Origin: Candidatus Rokuibacteriota bacterium | GTDB lineage: Bacteria > Methylomirabilota > Methylomirabilia > Rokubacteriales > CSP1-6 | DNA length: 52,135 nt | Assembly (NCBI GenBank): GCA_003220615.1 | Contig: QHTB01000145.1 | Coordinates: forward strand, 1-52,135 | Direction: 5' to 3' | Shown here: in pieces, positions 19,105 through 26,982 of the stretch | Numbering within the stretch: position 1 is the stretch's first letter | How the letters are laid out: the number at the start of each line of letters is the position of its first letter | Translations under genes and position numbers: made by a program | Notes under the pieces: model-generated | Told to the model about the DNA's origin: nothing | Database searches by the model: none | Seen by the model: only the letters and a program-made list of their open reading frames with translations

Positions 19105-19542
19105 TCAGATGTGGTACATCGGACGGGCGGCGCTCTCGCGCTCGCGCACGCGTTCGGCCAGCTCGCTGAACGTGAGCCGGTCGATCACGCGCGACACGGC
19201 CTCGGAGATCTCGTCCCACAACTCCATCAGGTCCTGACCATCACGGCGGCCCCGGCCATCACCTCGGGCTTCGAACGGGCCACCGGTGCCCTCGACGGCA
19301 CGAAGGACGGCGCCCACGGTGATCGCTTCCGCCGCACGAGTCAGATGGTAACCCCCGGTGGCCCCCCGTTTCGAGGTGAGCAGCCCCGCGCGCTTGAGCG
19401 CGAGCAGCACCTGTTCCAGGTAGCGCTGGGGGATGGCCTGCCGCGCCGCGATCTCCTGGATGGGGATGAGACCACGTCCGTCGTGCAAGGCCAGGTCGAG
19501 CACCGCCTTGATCGCGTACTCGCCCTTGGCCGAGATCCTCAT
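19105..19542 (-). CDS. Rrf2-family transcriptional regulator without cysteines
   Basis: This 145-residue winged-helix regulator has the Rrf2 start MRISAKGEYAIKAVLDLA, the DNA-binding segment IAARQAIPQRYLEQVLLALK, the wing SKRGATGGYHL, and a C-terminal helix FSELAERVRE. It contains no cysteine at all, so it cannot bind an Fe-S cluster like IscR or NsrR. That is the CymR situation, and in Bacillus subtilis CymR is controlled by binding CysK. Here the next gene, 13 bases away, is a cysteine synthase, so a similar cysteine-responsive circuit is plausible (inference). The start is the ATG at 19542; a longer frame upstream is hemB out of frame. Confidence 0.9.
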   Translation of the reverse strand: MRISAKGEYAIKAVLDLALHDGRGLIPIQEIAARQAIPQRYLEQVLLALKRAGLLTSKRGATGGYHLTRAAEAITVGAVLRAVEGTGGPFEARGDGRGRRDGQDLMELWDEISEAVSRVIDRLTFSELAERVRERESAARPMYHI

Positions 19543-19556
19543 GCCGCCAGCGGACG

Positions 19557-20543
19557 TCACACCTCGCGTCCGTCGGCAAGCAGGCGCGCGGCCTCCCGGG
19601 CAAAGTAGGTGATCACGATGTCGGCGCCCGCGCGCCGGATGGCGGTGAGCGCCTCCATCATCGCCCGGCGCTCGTCGAGCCAACCGAGCTGTCCGGCGGC
19701 CTTGATCATGGCGTACTCCCCCGACACCGAGTACGCCGCCAGCGGCACGCCGAACTCGCTCTTGGCCCGCGAGATGACGTCGAGGTACGGCAGGGCCGGC
19801 TTGACCATGACGATGTCCGCGCCCTCGTCGAGGTCGAGCGCGATCTCGCGCATGGCCTCGGTCGCATTCGCCGGATCCATCTGGTACGAGCGCCGGTCCC
19901 CGAATTGCGGGGTCGAATCGGCGGCGTCCCGGAATGGGCCGTAGAAGCTCGACGCGTACTTTGCCGAGTACGCCATGATCGGCACCTCGACCAGGCTCGA
20001 CTCGTCGAGGGCCTCGCGAATCGCGCCGACGCGTCCGTCCATCATGTCCGACGGCGCCACCATGTCCGCGCCCGCCTCGGCCTGGGAGACGGCGACGCGT
20101 GCGATCAATTCGAGCGACGGATCGTTCTTCACGGTCCCGTCCTCGACGACGCCGCAGTGACCGTGGCTGGTGTACTGGCAGAGGCACACGTCGGTGATGA
20201 CGAGCAGATCCGGCACGGTGTCCTTCACGGCGCGGACCGCCTGCTGGACGATGCCGTCGTCGGCGTAGGCTTCCGACCCGCGGGCGTCCTTGTCGTCGGG
20301 CAGGCCGAACATCAGCACCGCGGGGATGCCGTGGCCCGCGACGTCCTTGGCCTCTCGCATCAGCTCGTCGATGGAGAGCCGGAACTGTCCCGGCATCGAG
20401 CCGATCGGCTCGCGCACGCCGCGACCGTGCACGGCGAACATGGGATACACGAGGTCGTTCACGCTGAGCGCGGTCTCACGGACGAGCCGGCGGAGCAGAC
20501 CCTTCTCGCGCAGCCGGCGGGGACGGAACATCGCATGTGGCAT
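19557..20543 (-). CDS. hemB: Delta-aminolevulinic acid dehydratase (porphobilinogen synthase)
   Basis: HemB condenses two 5-aminolevulinate molecules to porphobilinogen. It is 328 residues. Schiff-base lysines are Lys195 ([18 protein letters not shown]) and Lys248 ([12 protein letters not shown]). The metal site is the zinc type, with Cys120, Cys122 and Cys130 in [14 protein letters not shown]. The start ATG at 20543 overlaps the hemD stop by one base; the in-frame ATG at 20531 is an alternative. A much longer frame upstream is the hemD region out of frame. Confidence 0.97.
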   Translation of the reverse strand: MPHAMFRPRRLREKGLLRRLVRETALSVNDLVYPMFAVHGRGVREPIGSMPGQFRLSIDELMREAKDVAGHGIPAVLMFGLPDDKDARGSEAYADDGIVQQAVRAVKDTVPDLLVITDVCLCQYTSHGHCGVVEDGTVKNDPSLELIARVAVSQAEAGADMVAPSDMMDGRVGAIREALDESSLVEVPIMAYSAKYASSFYGPFRDAADSTPQFGDRRSYQMDPANATEAMREIALDLDEGADIVMVKPALPYLDVISRAKSEFGVPLAAYSVSGEYAMIKAAGQLGWLDERRAMMEALTAIRRAGADIVITYFAREAARLLADGREV

Positions 20544-21379
20544 CACTCGCTCCTTCTCGTCATGCGCGACTCGACCCGGCCCTGCCGCGCTCCCAGTCGG
20601 GCGAAGTGCTCGCTGAGCGCGCGCGCGAGGGCGGGAATGGTGTACTCGATGGGCATCACGTGCGTGGTGAGGCCGTATTCGGCGGCGGTCGCCGCCGTGA
20701 TCGGGCCGATGGAGGCGACGACGACGTCGGCGAACCACGTTTGCCGCTCGTCCTCGGTGAACAGCTCCGCGAAATTCCGGGCCGTCGAGGAGCTGGTGAA
20801 CGTCACCGCGTCCACGCCACCGGCCGCCAGCGCCTCGCGCAGTCGTTGGGCACTCGCCTCGACCCGCTTCGTGACGTACGCCGGAACCTCGCACACCTCG
20901 GCGCCCAGACGGATGAGCTCTTTGACCAGGACGTCGCGCGTCTGGGCGGCGCGAGGCAGGAGCACGCGCTCACCCCTGCGCAGCACGCCGCGCAGGTGCT
21001 CCACCAGCGCCTCGGCCCGGTACTCGCCGGGGACGATCTCGGGGCGCACGTCGTGCTCACCGAGGGCATCCGCGGTCGCCGGACCGATCGCCGCGACGCG
21101 CTTGCCGGCAATGCCGGCCCACTCGAGGCCGCGCTCGCGCAGCCGGCGATCGACCATGGCCACGCCGTTCACGCTCGTGAACATGACCCACGTGAACGTG
21201 CTGAGCTCGTCGAGGGCGCGGTCGAGCGGGTCCCAGGAGATCGGGGGCTCGATGGCGATCGTCGGCGCCTCGAGCACGGACGCACCGGCGGCCTCGAGCA
21301 GGGTCACGAAGCGGGCGGCCTGCTCGGCGGCCCGAGTGACCACGATCGTCCGTCCGTTCAGCGGGCCGCCGTTCTTCAC
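20543..21379 (-). CDS. hemD: Uroporphyrinogen-III synthase
   Basis: HemD closes hydroxymethylbilane to uroporphyrinogen III with inversion of ring D. The 278-residue product has the two-lobed fold pattern: [20 protein letters not shown] at the N-terminus, [53 protein letters not shown] and [17 protein letters not shown]. The family is divergent, but these motifs and the position between hemC and hemB make the call firm. I use the GTG at 21379, which overlaps the hemC stop as GTGA; a GTG at 21388 is possible. Confidence 0.92.
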   Translation of the reverse strand: MKNGGPLNGRTIVVTRAAEQAARFVTLLEAAGASVLEAPTIAIEPPISWDPLDRALDELSTFTWVMFTSVNGVAMVDRRLRERGLEWAGIAGKRVAAIGPATADALGEHDVRPEIVPGEYRAEALVEHLRGVLRRGERVLLPRAAQTRDVLVKELIRLGAEVCEVPAYVTKRVEASAQRLREALAAGGVDAVTFTSSSTARNFAELFTEDERQTWFADVVVASIGPITAATAAEYGLTTHVMPIEYTIPALARALSEHFARLGARQGRVESRMTRRSE

Positions 21380-22296
21380 GAGGACCACCGCCCGGGGTCG
21401 AGCCCCGCGACCTCGGCGGCCCCCTGGGCCAGCAGCGATTCGGCGAGGCCGCGGCCGAGGGTCTCGGCGTCTTCCACAGGTCCAGCCGCCTCGGCGCGCA
21501 GAACCTTCCGGCCATCCTCGCTCGCCACGACCGCCGCCATCCGGAGCCGCGTGGCGCCGTCGAGCACGGCGTGAGCCGCCATCGGCGTCGTGCACGACGC
21601 TCCCAGGCGCCGCAGGTACGCGCGCTCGGCGAGCGCGCAGACGCGCGTGGCCCGATGGTCGAGACGCTCCACCGCCGCACGAGTGCGCCGATCGTCGCGC
21701 CGGATCTCAACGCCGATGATCGCCTGGCCCACAGCCGGCACGAACACGTCGGGCGACAGAAACGTGACGTTCGTCGGGCGAAGTCCGAGGCGAGCGAGCC
21801 CGGCCGCGGCCAGGAGAATCGCGTCCCAGTCGCCGGACTCGAGCTTGTGGAGGCGCGTATTCACGTTGCCCCGAACCGGCTCGACCCTCACGTCGGGCCG
21901 GGCAGCGAGCACCATGGCGCGGCGGCGCAGGCTAGCACTTCCCACGAGCGCACCTGGCCTGAGCGCCTCCAGGCCTCCTCCCATCCGCGAGACGAGCACG
22001 TCGCGGGGATCGGCACGCTCGGGAAACGCGGCCAGCTCGAGGCCCTCGGGAAGCTCGGCGGGCAGGTCCTTCAGGCTGTGCACGGCGAGATCGATCGTCC
22101 CGGTCGCGAGCGCTTCCTCGATCTCGCGGACGAAGAGCCCTTTGCCGCCGCTGTCGGCCAGCCGGCCCAGCAGCCGATCACCTTCCGTCCTCATCGGCAC
22201 CAGCTCGACGTCGGCGCCGGCGCGGTGAAGGTCATCGGCCACCGCCCGAGCCTGGGCGAGCGCGAGGGGGCTCGACCGCGTCCCGAGCCGCATCAT
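21376..22296 (-). CDS. hemC: Porphobilinogen deaminase (hydroxymethylbilane synthase)
   Basis: HemC polymerises four porphobilinogens on a dipyrromethane cofactor. It is 306 residues. Seen: the start RLGTRSSPLALAQA, the catalytic-loop region DSGGKGLFVREIEEAL, DLAVHSLKDLP, GSASLRRRAMVL, RGNVNTRLHKL, and the cofactor-binding Cys235 in RLGASCTTPMAAHA. The start ATG at 22296 overlaps the hemA stop (ATGA); a second ATG follows directly. Confidence 0.97.
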   Translation of the reverse strand: MMRLGTRSSPLALAQARAVADDLHRAGADVELVPMRTEGDRLLGRLADSGGKGLFVREIEEALATGTIDLAVHSLKDLPAELPEGLELAAFPERADPRDVLVSRMGGGLEALRPGALVGSASLRRRAMVLAARPDVRVEPVRGNVNTRLHKLESGDWDAILLAAAGLARLGLRPTNVTFLSPDVFVPAVGQAIIGVEIRRDDRRTRAAVERLDHRATRVCALAERAYLRRLGASCTTPMAAHAVLDGATRLRMAAVVASEDGRKVLRAEAAGPVEDAETLGRGLAESLLAQGAAEVAGLDPGRWSS

Positions 22297-23564
22297 CCCT
22301 GTCGCCCCAGCCCGAACAGCTCGTGGACCAGCTCGGTCCACGAGCGGCCGTGGCCCGCGCGTGACGACTCCCGCAGCTTGGTGATCGGTGTGTGGAGGAT
22401 CTTGTTCACGATCGCGGAGGAGAGCGCGTCGATCGCGTCCTTCGTCTCCGGCGAGGCGTCCCCCAGACGAGCCATCGTCTTCTTCACCTCGCCGAGCCGG
22501 ATCGACTCGAGGCGCTCGCGGAGGGACACGATGGTCGGGATCACGTCGGCGTCGGCCAGCCGGGCGAGGAACTTCCCGACCTCGCGCTCGACCAGCGTCT
22601 CGGCGCGCTGGGCCTCGCGCCGCCGCTCGCGCAGGTTGGCGTCGACGACCTGCTTGAGGTCGTCGATGTCGTAACAGTAGACGTCCTCGAGCGTCTCCAC
22701 GCTCTCCTCGACGTTGCGCGGCACCGCGATGTCGATGAAGAACAGCGGCCGGCCGCGGCGCCCGTGGAGGACCTCCGCCACCATGTCGCGCCGGATCACG
22801 GGCTCGTGCGCGCCCGTCGAGGTGATCACGATGTCGGCGGACGCGAGCGCCGTGGTCAATTCGTCGAAGGGCACGGCCGTGCCGGAGAGCGCGCGGGCCA
22901 TCTCGAGCGCCCGGCTCCACGTCCGGTTGGCGACGTAGATCGGGAACGCGCCCTGCTCGACCAGGTGGCGCGCCGCGAGCTCACCCATCTTGCCCGCGCC
23001 GACCAGGAGCACGGTGCGACCCGACAAGCCGTCGAAGATCTTCTTGGCCAGCTCGACCGCGGCGAACGAGACCGACACGGCGTAGCGGCCGACGTCGGTC
23101 TCCGTGCGGACCTTCTTGGCGACCGCGAACGCGTGCGTGAACAGCGAGTGCAGCGCCGGCCCGACGGCCTCGCACGCTTGGGCCAGCGCGAAGGCGTCCT
23201 TCACCTGACCGAGGATCTGCGGCTCGCCGATCATCATCGAATCGAGACTGGCGGCCACGCGGAAGGTGTGGCTGACCGCATCCCGATCGACGTGCGTGTA
23301 GAGGCACGCGTCGACCGCGGCCGGATCCAGGCCGCGCTGGTGACACAGGTGCCGGAACACGGTGGCGCGCGCTTCGCCCGGCACCTCGGCGACGCCGTAG
23401 ACCTCCACGCGATTGCAGGTCGAGACGATCACCGCTTCGGCCATCCCACCTTCGACCAGCACCTCGCGCAGGATTTCGCGGAGCTTGTCCTCTTCGAGGG
23501 CGAGCTGCTCGCGAACGGCAACCGCGGCCGTCCGATGGTTCATGCCGGCGACGAAGAGGCCCAT
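22293..23564 (-). CDS. hemA: Glutamyl-tRNA reductase
   Basis: HemA reduces glutamyl-tRNA to glutamate-1-semialdehyde, the first committed step of the C5 heme pathway. It is 423 residues. The catalytic Cys50 lies in IVSTCNRVEVYG; the typical segment DSMMIGEPQILGQVKDAF follows, then the NADPH-binding LLVGAGKMGELAARHL near 180-196, and a C-terminal dimerisation helix region. The start overlaps the ccsA/hemX stop by one base. HemL, its partner enzyme, lies six kilobases away in the same run. Confidence 0.97.
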   Translation of the reverse strand: MGLFVAGMNHRTAAVAVREQLALEEDKLREILREVLVEGGMAEAVIVSTCNRVEVYGVAEVPGEARATVFRHLCHQRGLDPAAVDACLYTHVDRDAVSHTFRVAASLDSMMIGEPQILGQVKDAFALAQACEAVGPALHSLFTHAFAVAKKVRTETDVGRYAVSVSFAAVELAKKIFDGLSGRTVLLVGAGKMGELAARHLVEQGAFPIYVANRTWSRALEMARALSGTAVPFDELTTALASADIVITSTGAHEPVIRRDMVAEVLHGRRGRPLFFIDIAVPRNVEESVETLEDVYCYDIDDLKQVVDANLRERRREAQRAETLVEREVGKFLARLADADVIPTIVSLRERLESIRLGEVKKTMARLGDASPETKDAIDALSSAIVNKILHTPITKLRESSRAGHGRSWTELVHELFGLGRQG

Positions 23565-24376
23565 CAGGAACCGTGCCGTCCGGGGAGCAGGAACCCGGCG
23601 CCGAGCGTGAGCACGAGCGCCGCGAAGCCGATGATCGCGAAGTAGGCGGCGCGCCGTCCGTGCCAGCCCGCGGCCGCACGGCCGGCGAGGGTCGCCGCGT
23701 AGATCGCCCACGCGACGAACGAGAAGAGCGCCAGTGGATCGAAGGCGAAGATGCTCCCCCACACGCGCCGCGCCCACAACGCTCCAAGGAGAAGACCAGT
23801 GGTGAGGAACGGAAAGCCGAGTGCGAGTGTCCGATAGGTCAGGCGGTCGAGCGTCTCCAGCGACGGCAGGCGATAGTAGAACGTCCCCGGACGCTTCGCC
23901 TTCAGCGCCCGCTCCTGCAGCAGATACATGACCGCGCCGGCGAAGTTGAGGACGAAGGCCGCGATGCCGATCAAGGCCAGCCCGATGTGGACCCAGAGCC
24001 ACGCGCCGGACAGCGCGCGGTCGATGTCGGGCCCCTCGAGCGGCCGCCCGACGGCCGACATGCTGAGCATGACGGCCACCGGGAGCACGAACGCTCCGAG
24101 CACCCTCACGCCGTAATGCCGCTCGGCCCACATCTCGAGGAGCACGACGACCCAGACGGCGACCGACACCGCTTCGGGCAGGCTGGCGAGAGGCGGACGC
24201 CCCATCTCGACTCCGCGTATGACGAGGGCCAGGGAGTGACAGACCCAGCCTCCGAGCGTTGCGACGGAGCCGAGACGGTGGATCAGGTCATGACGTTGAA
24301 CGAGGTAGGCGAGCGCAAGGCCGGTGGCACAGACGTAGCCAATAACCGCCAGAGTGAAGAATGTCGAGCTTATCAC
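23564..24376 (-). CDS. Cytochrome c assembly membrane protein, CcsA/HemX family
   Basis: This is a 270-residue integral membrane protein with about eight helices, of the CcsA/CcmC/HemX superfamily that handles heme for cytochrome c assembly or influences HemA levels. Conserved-type histidines are seen in GGWVCHSLAL, LWVHIGLALIG and AGWHGRR. The region WGSIFAFDPLALFSF corresponds to the tryptophan-rich WWD heme-binding segment but is degenerate, favouring a HemX-type over a full CcsA heme lyase. It begins with GTG and starts the heme operon. With at least six heme sites in the act cytochromes, a role in heme supply fits. Confidence 0.85.
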   Translation of the reverse strand: MISSTFFTLAVIGYVCATGLALAYLVQRHDLIHRLGSVATLGGWVCHSLALVIRGVEMGRPPLASLPEAVSVAVWVVVLLEMWAERHYGVRVLGAFVLPVAVMLSMSAVGRPLEGPDIDRALSGAWLWVHIGLALIGIAAFVLNFAGAVMYLLQERALKAKRPGTFYYRLPSLETLDRLTYRTLALGFPFLTTGLLLGALWARRVWGSIFAFDPLALFSFVAWAIYAATLAGRAAAGWHGRRAAYFAIIGFAALVLTLGAGFLLPGRHGS

Positions 24377-24392
24377 GTGAACGCCTCACGAA

Positions 24393-24401
24393 ATTTTACC
24401 A
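24393..24401 (-). promoter_or_regulatory. Candidate extended -10 promoter of the heme operon
   Basis: The minus strand reads TGG followed by TAAAAT (24398-24393), five of six matches to the -10 consensus with a TGn extension. No good -35 is visible. It lies in the 55-base gap between fdhE and the GTG start at 24376, which also contains GAGG seven bases before the start. The leader would be very short. Confidence 0.4.
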
Positions 24402-24431
24402 CATTCCCGATGGGTTACGGCCGGCGAAGCG

Positions 24432-25304
24432 CTATGAATTCCCCTTCTTACCGAGGTCGACGATGGTGGGCAGCGCCCGCCAGTAGCCGCTCCGCTGCGC
24501 GACCAGATCGAGATGCGGAGACCCCCAGTCTTCCACCAGGGCGGGGCCACCGTTCCACCTCACCCGGCGATCGAGTTCCTTCAAATATCCTCGGCACTTG
24601 ATACACGCGGAGATGAAATACCCCTCGTCGCCGGACTCCGGCTCCAGACGACGAAGATCCTCGGTGTCAGTGTTCCCGCAGAAAGAGCACCAGACCCGCG
24701 ACGCGGTCCAGCTGCCCCCACACACGTGGCAGGCGAGCCGGCGCCGGCCATCCTCGACGACGTCACTGAAACCGGGCGGTGCCCCGCAGAACGGGCACAC
24801 CCCGAGCTGCCACACGCCGTCCGCCAGGTGTTCGCGGGCCACCAAAAAGTACTGCTCGAGGAGAGGCCGCAGCGTCGCGGCGCTGATGAACGCGACCAGC
24901 GCGGCATCGAGGCCGATGCGGTGATCGACGGTCCCCAGTCGCCCGCGCGCGGGGAACAGCGACGTCACGGTCAGGTGTCCGGCGTCCCACGCGTCGGCGA
25001 ACGCGCGGAGTCCGTCGAACGCGTCGCCACGGAGGCCGCCGACGATGTCGAGGACCGGACCCAGCAGTGGCTCGACGGTCTCTGCGTCGAGTGGTGGCGT
25101 GGCTTCGGCCAGGATCGGCACGCCACGCTCCCACCGATGCGCGCACGCACCGGAGTCCCAGTCGAGCGGCGTGACCTCGACGGGAGTCGCCGCCCACAGC
25201 CGGACCAGCTCCTCGTAGACGGCGAGCGCCGGAGCGAACGTCGGGCGCCGGCGCAGCAGATCGCTCCAGGCCTCGATCAGATCGACGGCCGACATGACGC
25301 CCAT
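24432..25304 (-). CDS. fdhE: Formate dehydrogenase accessory protein FdhE
   Basis: FdhE is a rubredoxin-like protein required for activity of respiratory selenocysteine formate dehydrogenases; it acts in the cytoplasm on the catalytic subunit. About 290 residues. The C-terminal half has the diagnostic zinc/iron knuckles CPFCG, CHVCG, CSFCG and CIKCRGYLK, with GYFISACIKCRGY close to the family signature. I place the start at ATG 25304; ATG 25295 (MSAVDLIEAW) is nearly as good. An upstream TTG at 25331 lies inside the terminator hairpin flank and is unlikely. It follows the FDH subunits after a strong hairpin. Confidence 0.92.
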   Translation of the reverse strand: MGVMSAVDLIEAWSDLLRRRPTFAPALAVYEELVRLWAATPVEVTPLDWDSGACAHRWERGVPILAEATPPLDAETVEPLLGPVLDIVGGLRGDAFDGLRAFADAWDAGHLTVTSLFPARGRLGTVDHRIGLDAALVAFISAATLRPLLEQYFLVAREHLADGVWQLGVCPFCGAPPGFSDVVEDGRRRLACHVCGGSWTASRVWCSFCGNTDTEDLRRLEPESGDEGYFISACIKCRGYLKELDRRVRWNGGPALVEDWGSPHLDLVAQRSGYWRALPTIVDLGKKGNS

Positions 25305-25320
25305 GCTGGCGGCTCGGTGA

Positions 25321-25352
25321 TCAAAACACAAGGGGCCGGTTGCCCGGCCCCT
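25321..25352 (-). terminator. Intrinsic terminator between the NrfD-type subunit and fdhE
   Basis: A perfect 9-bp stem, AGGGGCCGG (25331-25339) with CCGGCCCCT (25344-25352), surrounds a four-base loop. On the minus strand it is followed by the T-rich TGTGTTTTGA. It sits 22 bases after the stop of the membrane subunit and would end or attenuate the FDH structural transcript before fdhE. Confidence 0.8.
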
Positions 25353-25374
25353 CGACAGGAGGCGTGCTCCGCGT

Positions 25375-26199
25375 TCAGGACTGGATCGACATGACGATCA
25401 CGTAGCGGAGAATGAAGCCACCGACCAGGACGAGCACGGCGGCGAGCGCTCCGAGCGCCTTCCGGCCGTGGCCGACGAAGTCGAGCACCAGCGGAACGAC
25501 CAGCCCGAGCGCGACCAGGCCGCCCCAGAACAGCGGCGCGAAGTGGCCGCTGACGATGGGCCTGGCGGCGGAGCCCAGGAGCGCGAGGAAGAGCGCCAGC
25601 ACGACGAGCTCGATGATCATCGAGTAACGGTCCGCGTGTTTCACCTTGGCCAGGCCCGGGTTCGACCCACCGCCCGTCAGGGCAAGGATTAGCGAGACCG
25701 CGGCCATCCCGGTGGAAGCGCCGGAGGCCAGGAAGAGCGCACCCATCAGACGGCCTTCACTCCAGAACGGCTGGGCCGTCGCGCTGAGCAGCACGCCGGT
25801 GTAGCTGGCCAGGAAGAATCCGAAGAGCATGCCGATCAGGCCGATCCGACGCCGCAGCCTCGCCATGTGCTCGAACGGCCCGAAGCACATGACCGAGGAC
25901 ACGAACGAGAACAGCCCGAACACGCCGACGGCCCACGCGCCGAGCGACATCGGATCCCAGAACTTGAGCGTGCGCATCATGTTGAGGAATCGCGTCGGCA
26001 CGCCGAGATCGGCGATCAGCAACAGGCCGCAGAGCGCCACCAGCGGCAGCGACAGCAGGTAGCCGACGAGCGCGACCCGGGAGGACCGTGGGCCACCGAC
26101 GTTGTCGGCGATGGCGGCGGTGAAGTAGGCGCCGCCGGCGATGCCGCCGAAGAAGAAGTACAGGACGATCATCATGCCCCAGTCGGGCGTCTTAAGCAT
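25375..26199 (-). CDS. NrfD-family membrane subunit of formate dehydrogenase
   Basis: This is an integral membrane protein of the NrfD/PsrC family, 274 residues with about eight helices (MMIVLYFFFGGIAGGAYF, YLLSLPLVALCGLLLIADLG, GVLLSATAQPFWSEG, TGMAAVSLILALTGG). It is expected to exchange electrons between the iron-sulfur subunit and quinone; NrfD proteins carry no heme. This replaces the cytochrome b556 FdnI found in the E. coli enzyme. I choose ATG 26199, which has GGAGG at the right distance and overlaps the end of the iron-sulfur gene by eight bases; a GTG at 26229 is an alternative. Confidence 0.9.
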   Translation of the reverse strand: MLKTPDWGMMIVLYFFFGGIAGGAYFTAAIADNVGGPRSSRVALVGYLLSLPLVALCGLLLIADLGVPTRFLNMMRTLKFWDPMSLGAWAVGVFGLFSFVSSVMCFGPFEHMARLRRRIGLIGMLFGFFLASYTGVLLSATAQPFWSEGRLMGALFLASGASTGMAAVSLILALTGGGSNPGLAKVKHADRYSMIIELVVLALFLALLGSAARPIVSGHFAPLFWGGLVALGLVVPLVLDFVGHGRKALGALAAVLVLVGGFILRYVIVMSIQS

Positions 26200-26980
26200 G
26201 ACCGCCTCCGTCTCCTCGTCCGCGGTCACGGAACGCGAGGAGCGCGCCCAACCCGACGAGGACGGCCGAGCCGATCGAGAGGAGCGAGTCGACCACGACG
26301 TTGCGCTGCGGGACCTTCGGGTTCTCCGGAAGGTTGTACGTGGACGGTTTCGCCAGCAGCAGAAAGAACGCGTTCAAGCCGCCCAGGAAGCCCTTCTGAT
26401 CGGCCCCGTAGAGCTGGGCGTCCTTGAAGCCCATCGCCTTCAGGGTCTCGACGCGCTTGCCGGCCTTCGAAACGAGCTCGTCGCGGAACCCGAACTGGAT
26501 GGACTCGGTAGGACAGGCCTTGGCGCAGGCGGGGCCGAGGCCGTTGTGGATGCGGTCGTTGCAGAACGTGCACTTCCTGGCGGTCCCGGTGTGCTCGTTG
26601 AAGCTGACGACGCCGAACGGGCACGACGACACGCAGTAGCGACACCCGTTGCAGGTGTCCTGGTTGATGTTGACCGTGCCGAACTCCGTCCGGTAGATGG
26701 CGCCGGTGGGGCACGCGTCCAGACATCCCGCGTCAGCGCAGTGCTTGCAGACGTCGGACATCAGCAACCACGCGAGGTCACCACTCGGGCTGGCGCCCGG
26801 CGCTTCCATGAAGCGCACCAGGCGAAACGTCGAGTCCGTGAAGTGGGCGTGGTTCTGGTAGGTGCCGGTCCACTCCGGCTGCTCCATGCCGAGCTCGTTC
26901 CACTGCTTGCACGCGACCTGACAGGCCCGGCAGCCGATGCAGAGGGAGGTGTCCGTGAACATCGCGAGCGTGCGCGCCAT
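26192..26980 (-). CDS. fdnH: Formate dehydrogenase iron-sulfur subunit (FdnH/FdhB-like)
   Basis: This subunit transfers electrons from the catalytic subunit to the membrane subunit. The 262-residue protein has four cysteine groups for four [4Fe-4S] clusters (CIGCRACQVACKQWN, CKHCADAGCLDACPTGAI, CNGCRYCVSSCPFGVV, CTFCNDRIHNGLGPACAKAC). A C-terminal hydrophobic helix follows (VVVDSLLSIGSAVLVGLGALLA in two overlapping halves), as in FdnH, which anchors it to the membrane. It starts two bases after the catalytic subunit's stop. Confidence 0.95.
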   Translation of the reverse strand: MARTLAMFTDTSLCIGCRACQVACKQWNELGMEQPEWTGTYQNHAHFTDSTFRLVRFMEAPGASPSGDLAWLLMSDVCKHCADAGCLDACPTGAIYRTEFGTVNINQDTCNGCRYCVSSCPFGVVSFNEHTGTARKCTFCNDRIHNGLGPACAKACPTESIQFGFRDELVSKAGKRVETLKAMGFKDAQLYGADQKGFLGGLNAFFLLLAKPSTYNLPENPKVPQRNVVVDSLLSIGSAVLVGLGALLAFRDRGRGDGGGHA

Positions 26981-26982
26981 CG

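Noticed and set aside
25305..25331. TTG start for fdhE at 25331
   Set aside because: It begins at the base of the terminator hairpin and adds residues (CFDHRAAS) unlike the family; ATG 25304 or 25295 is better.
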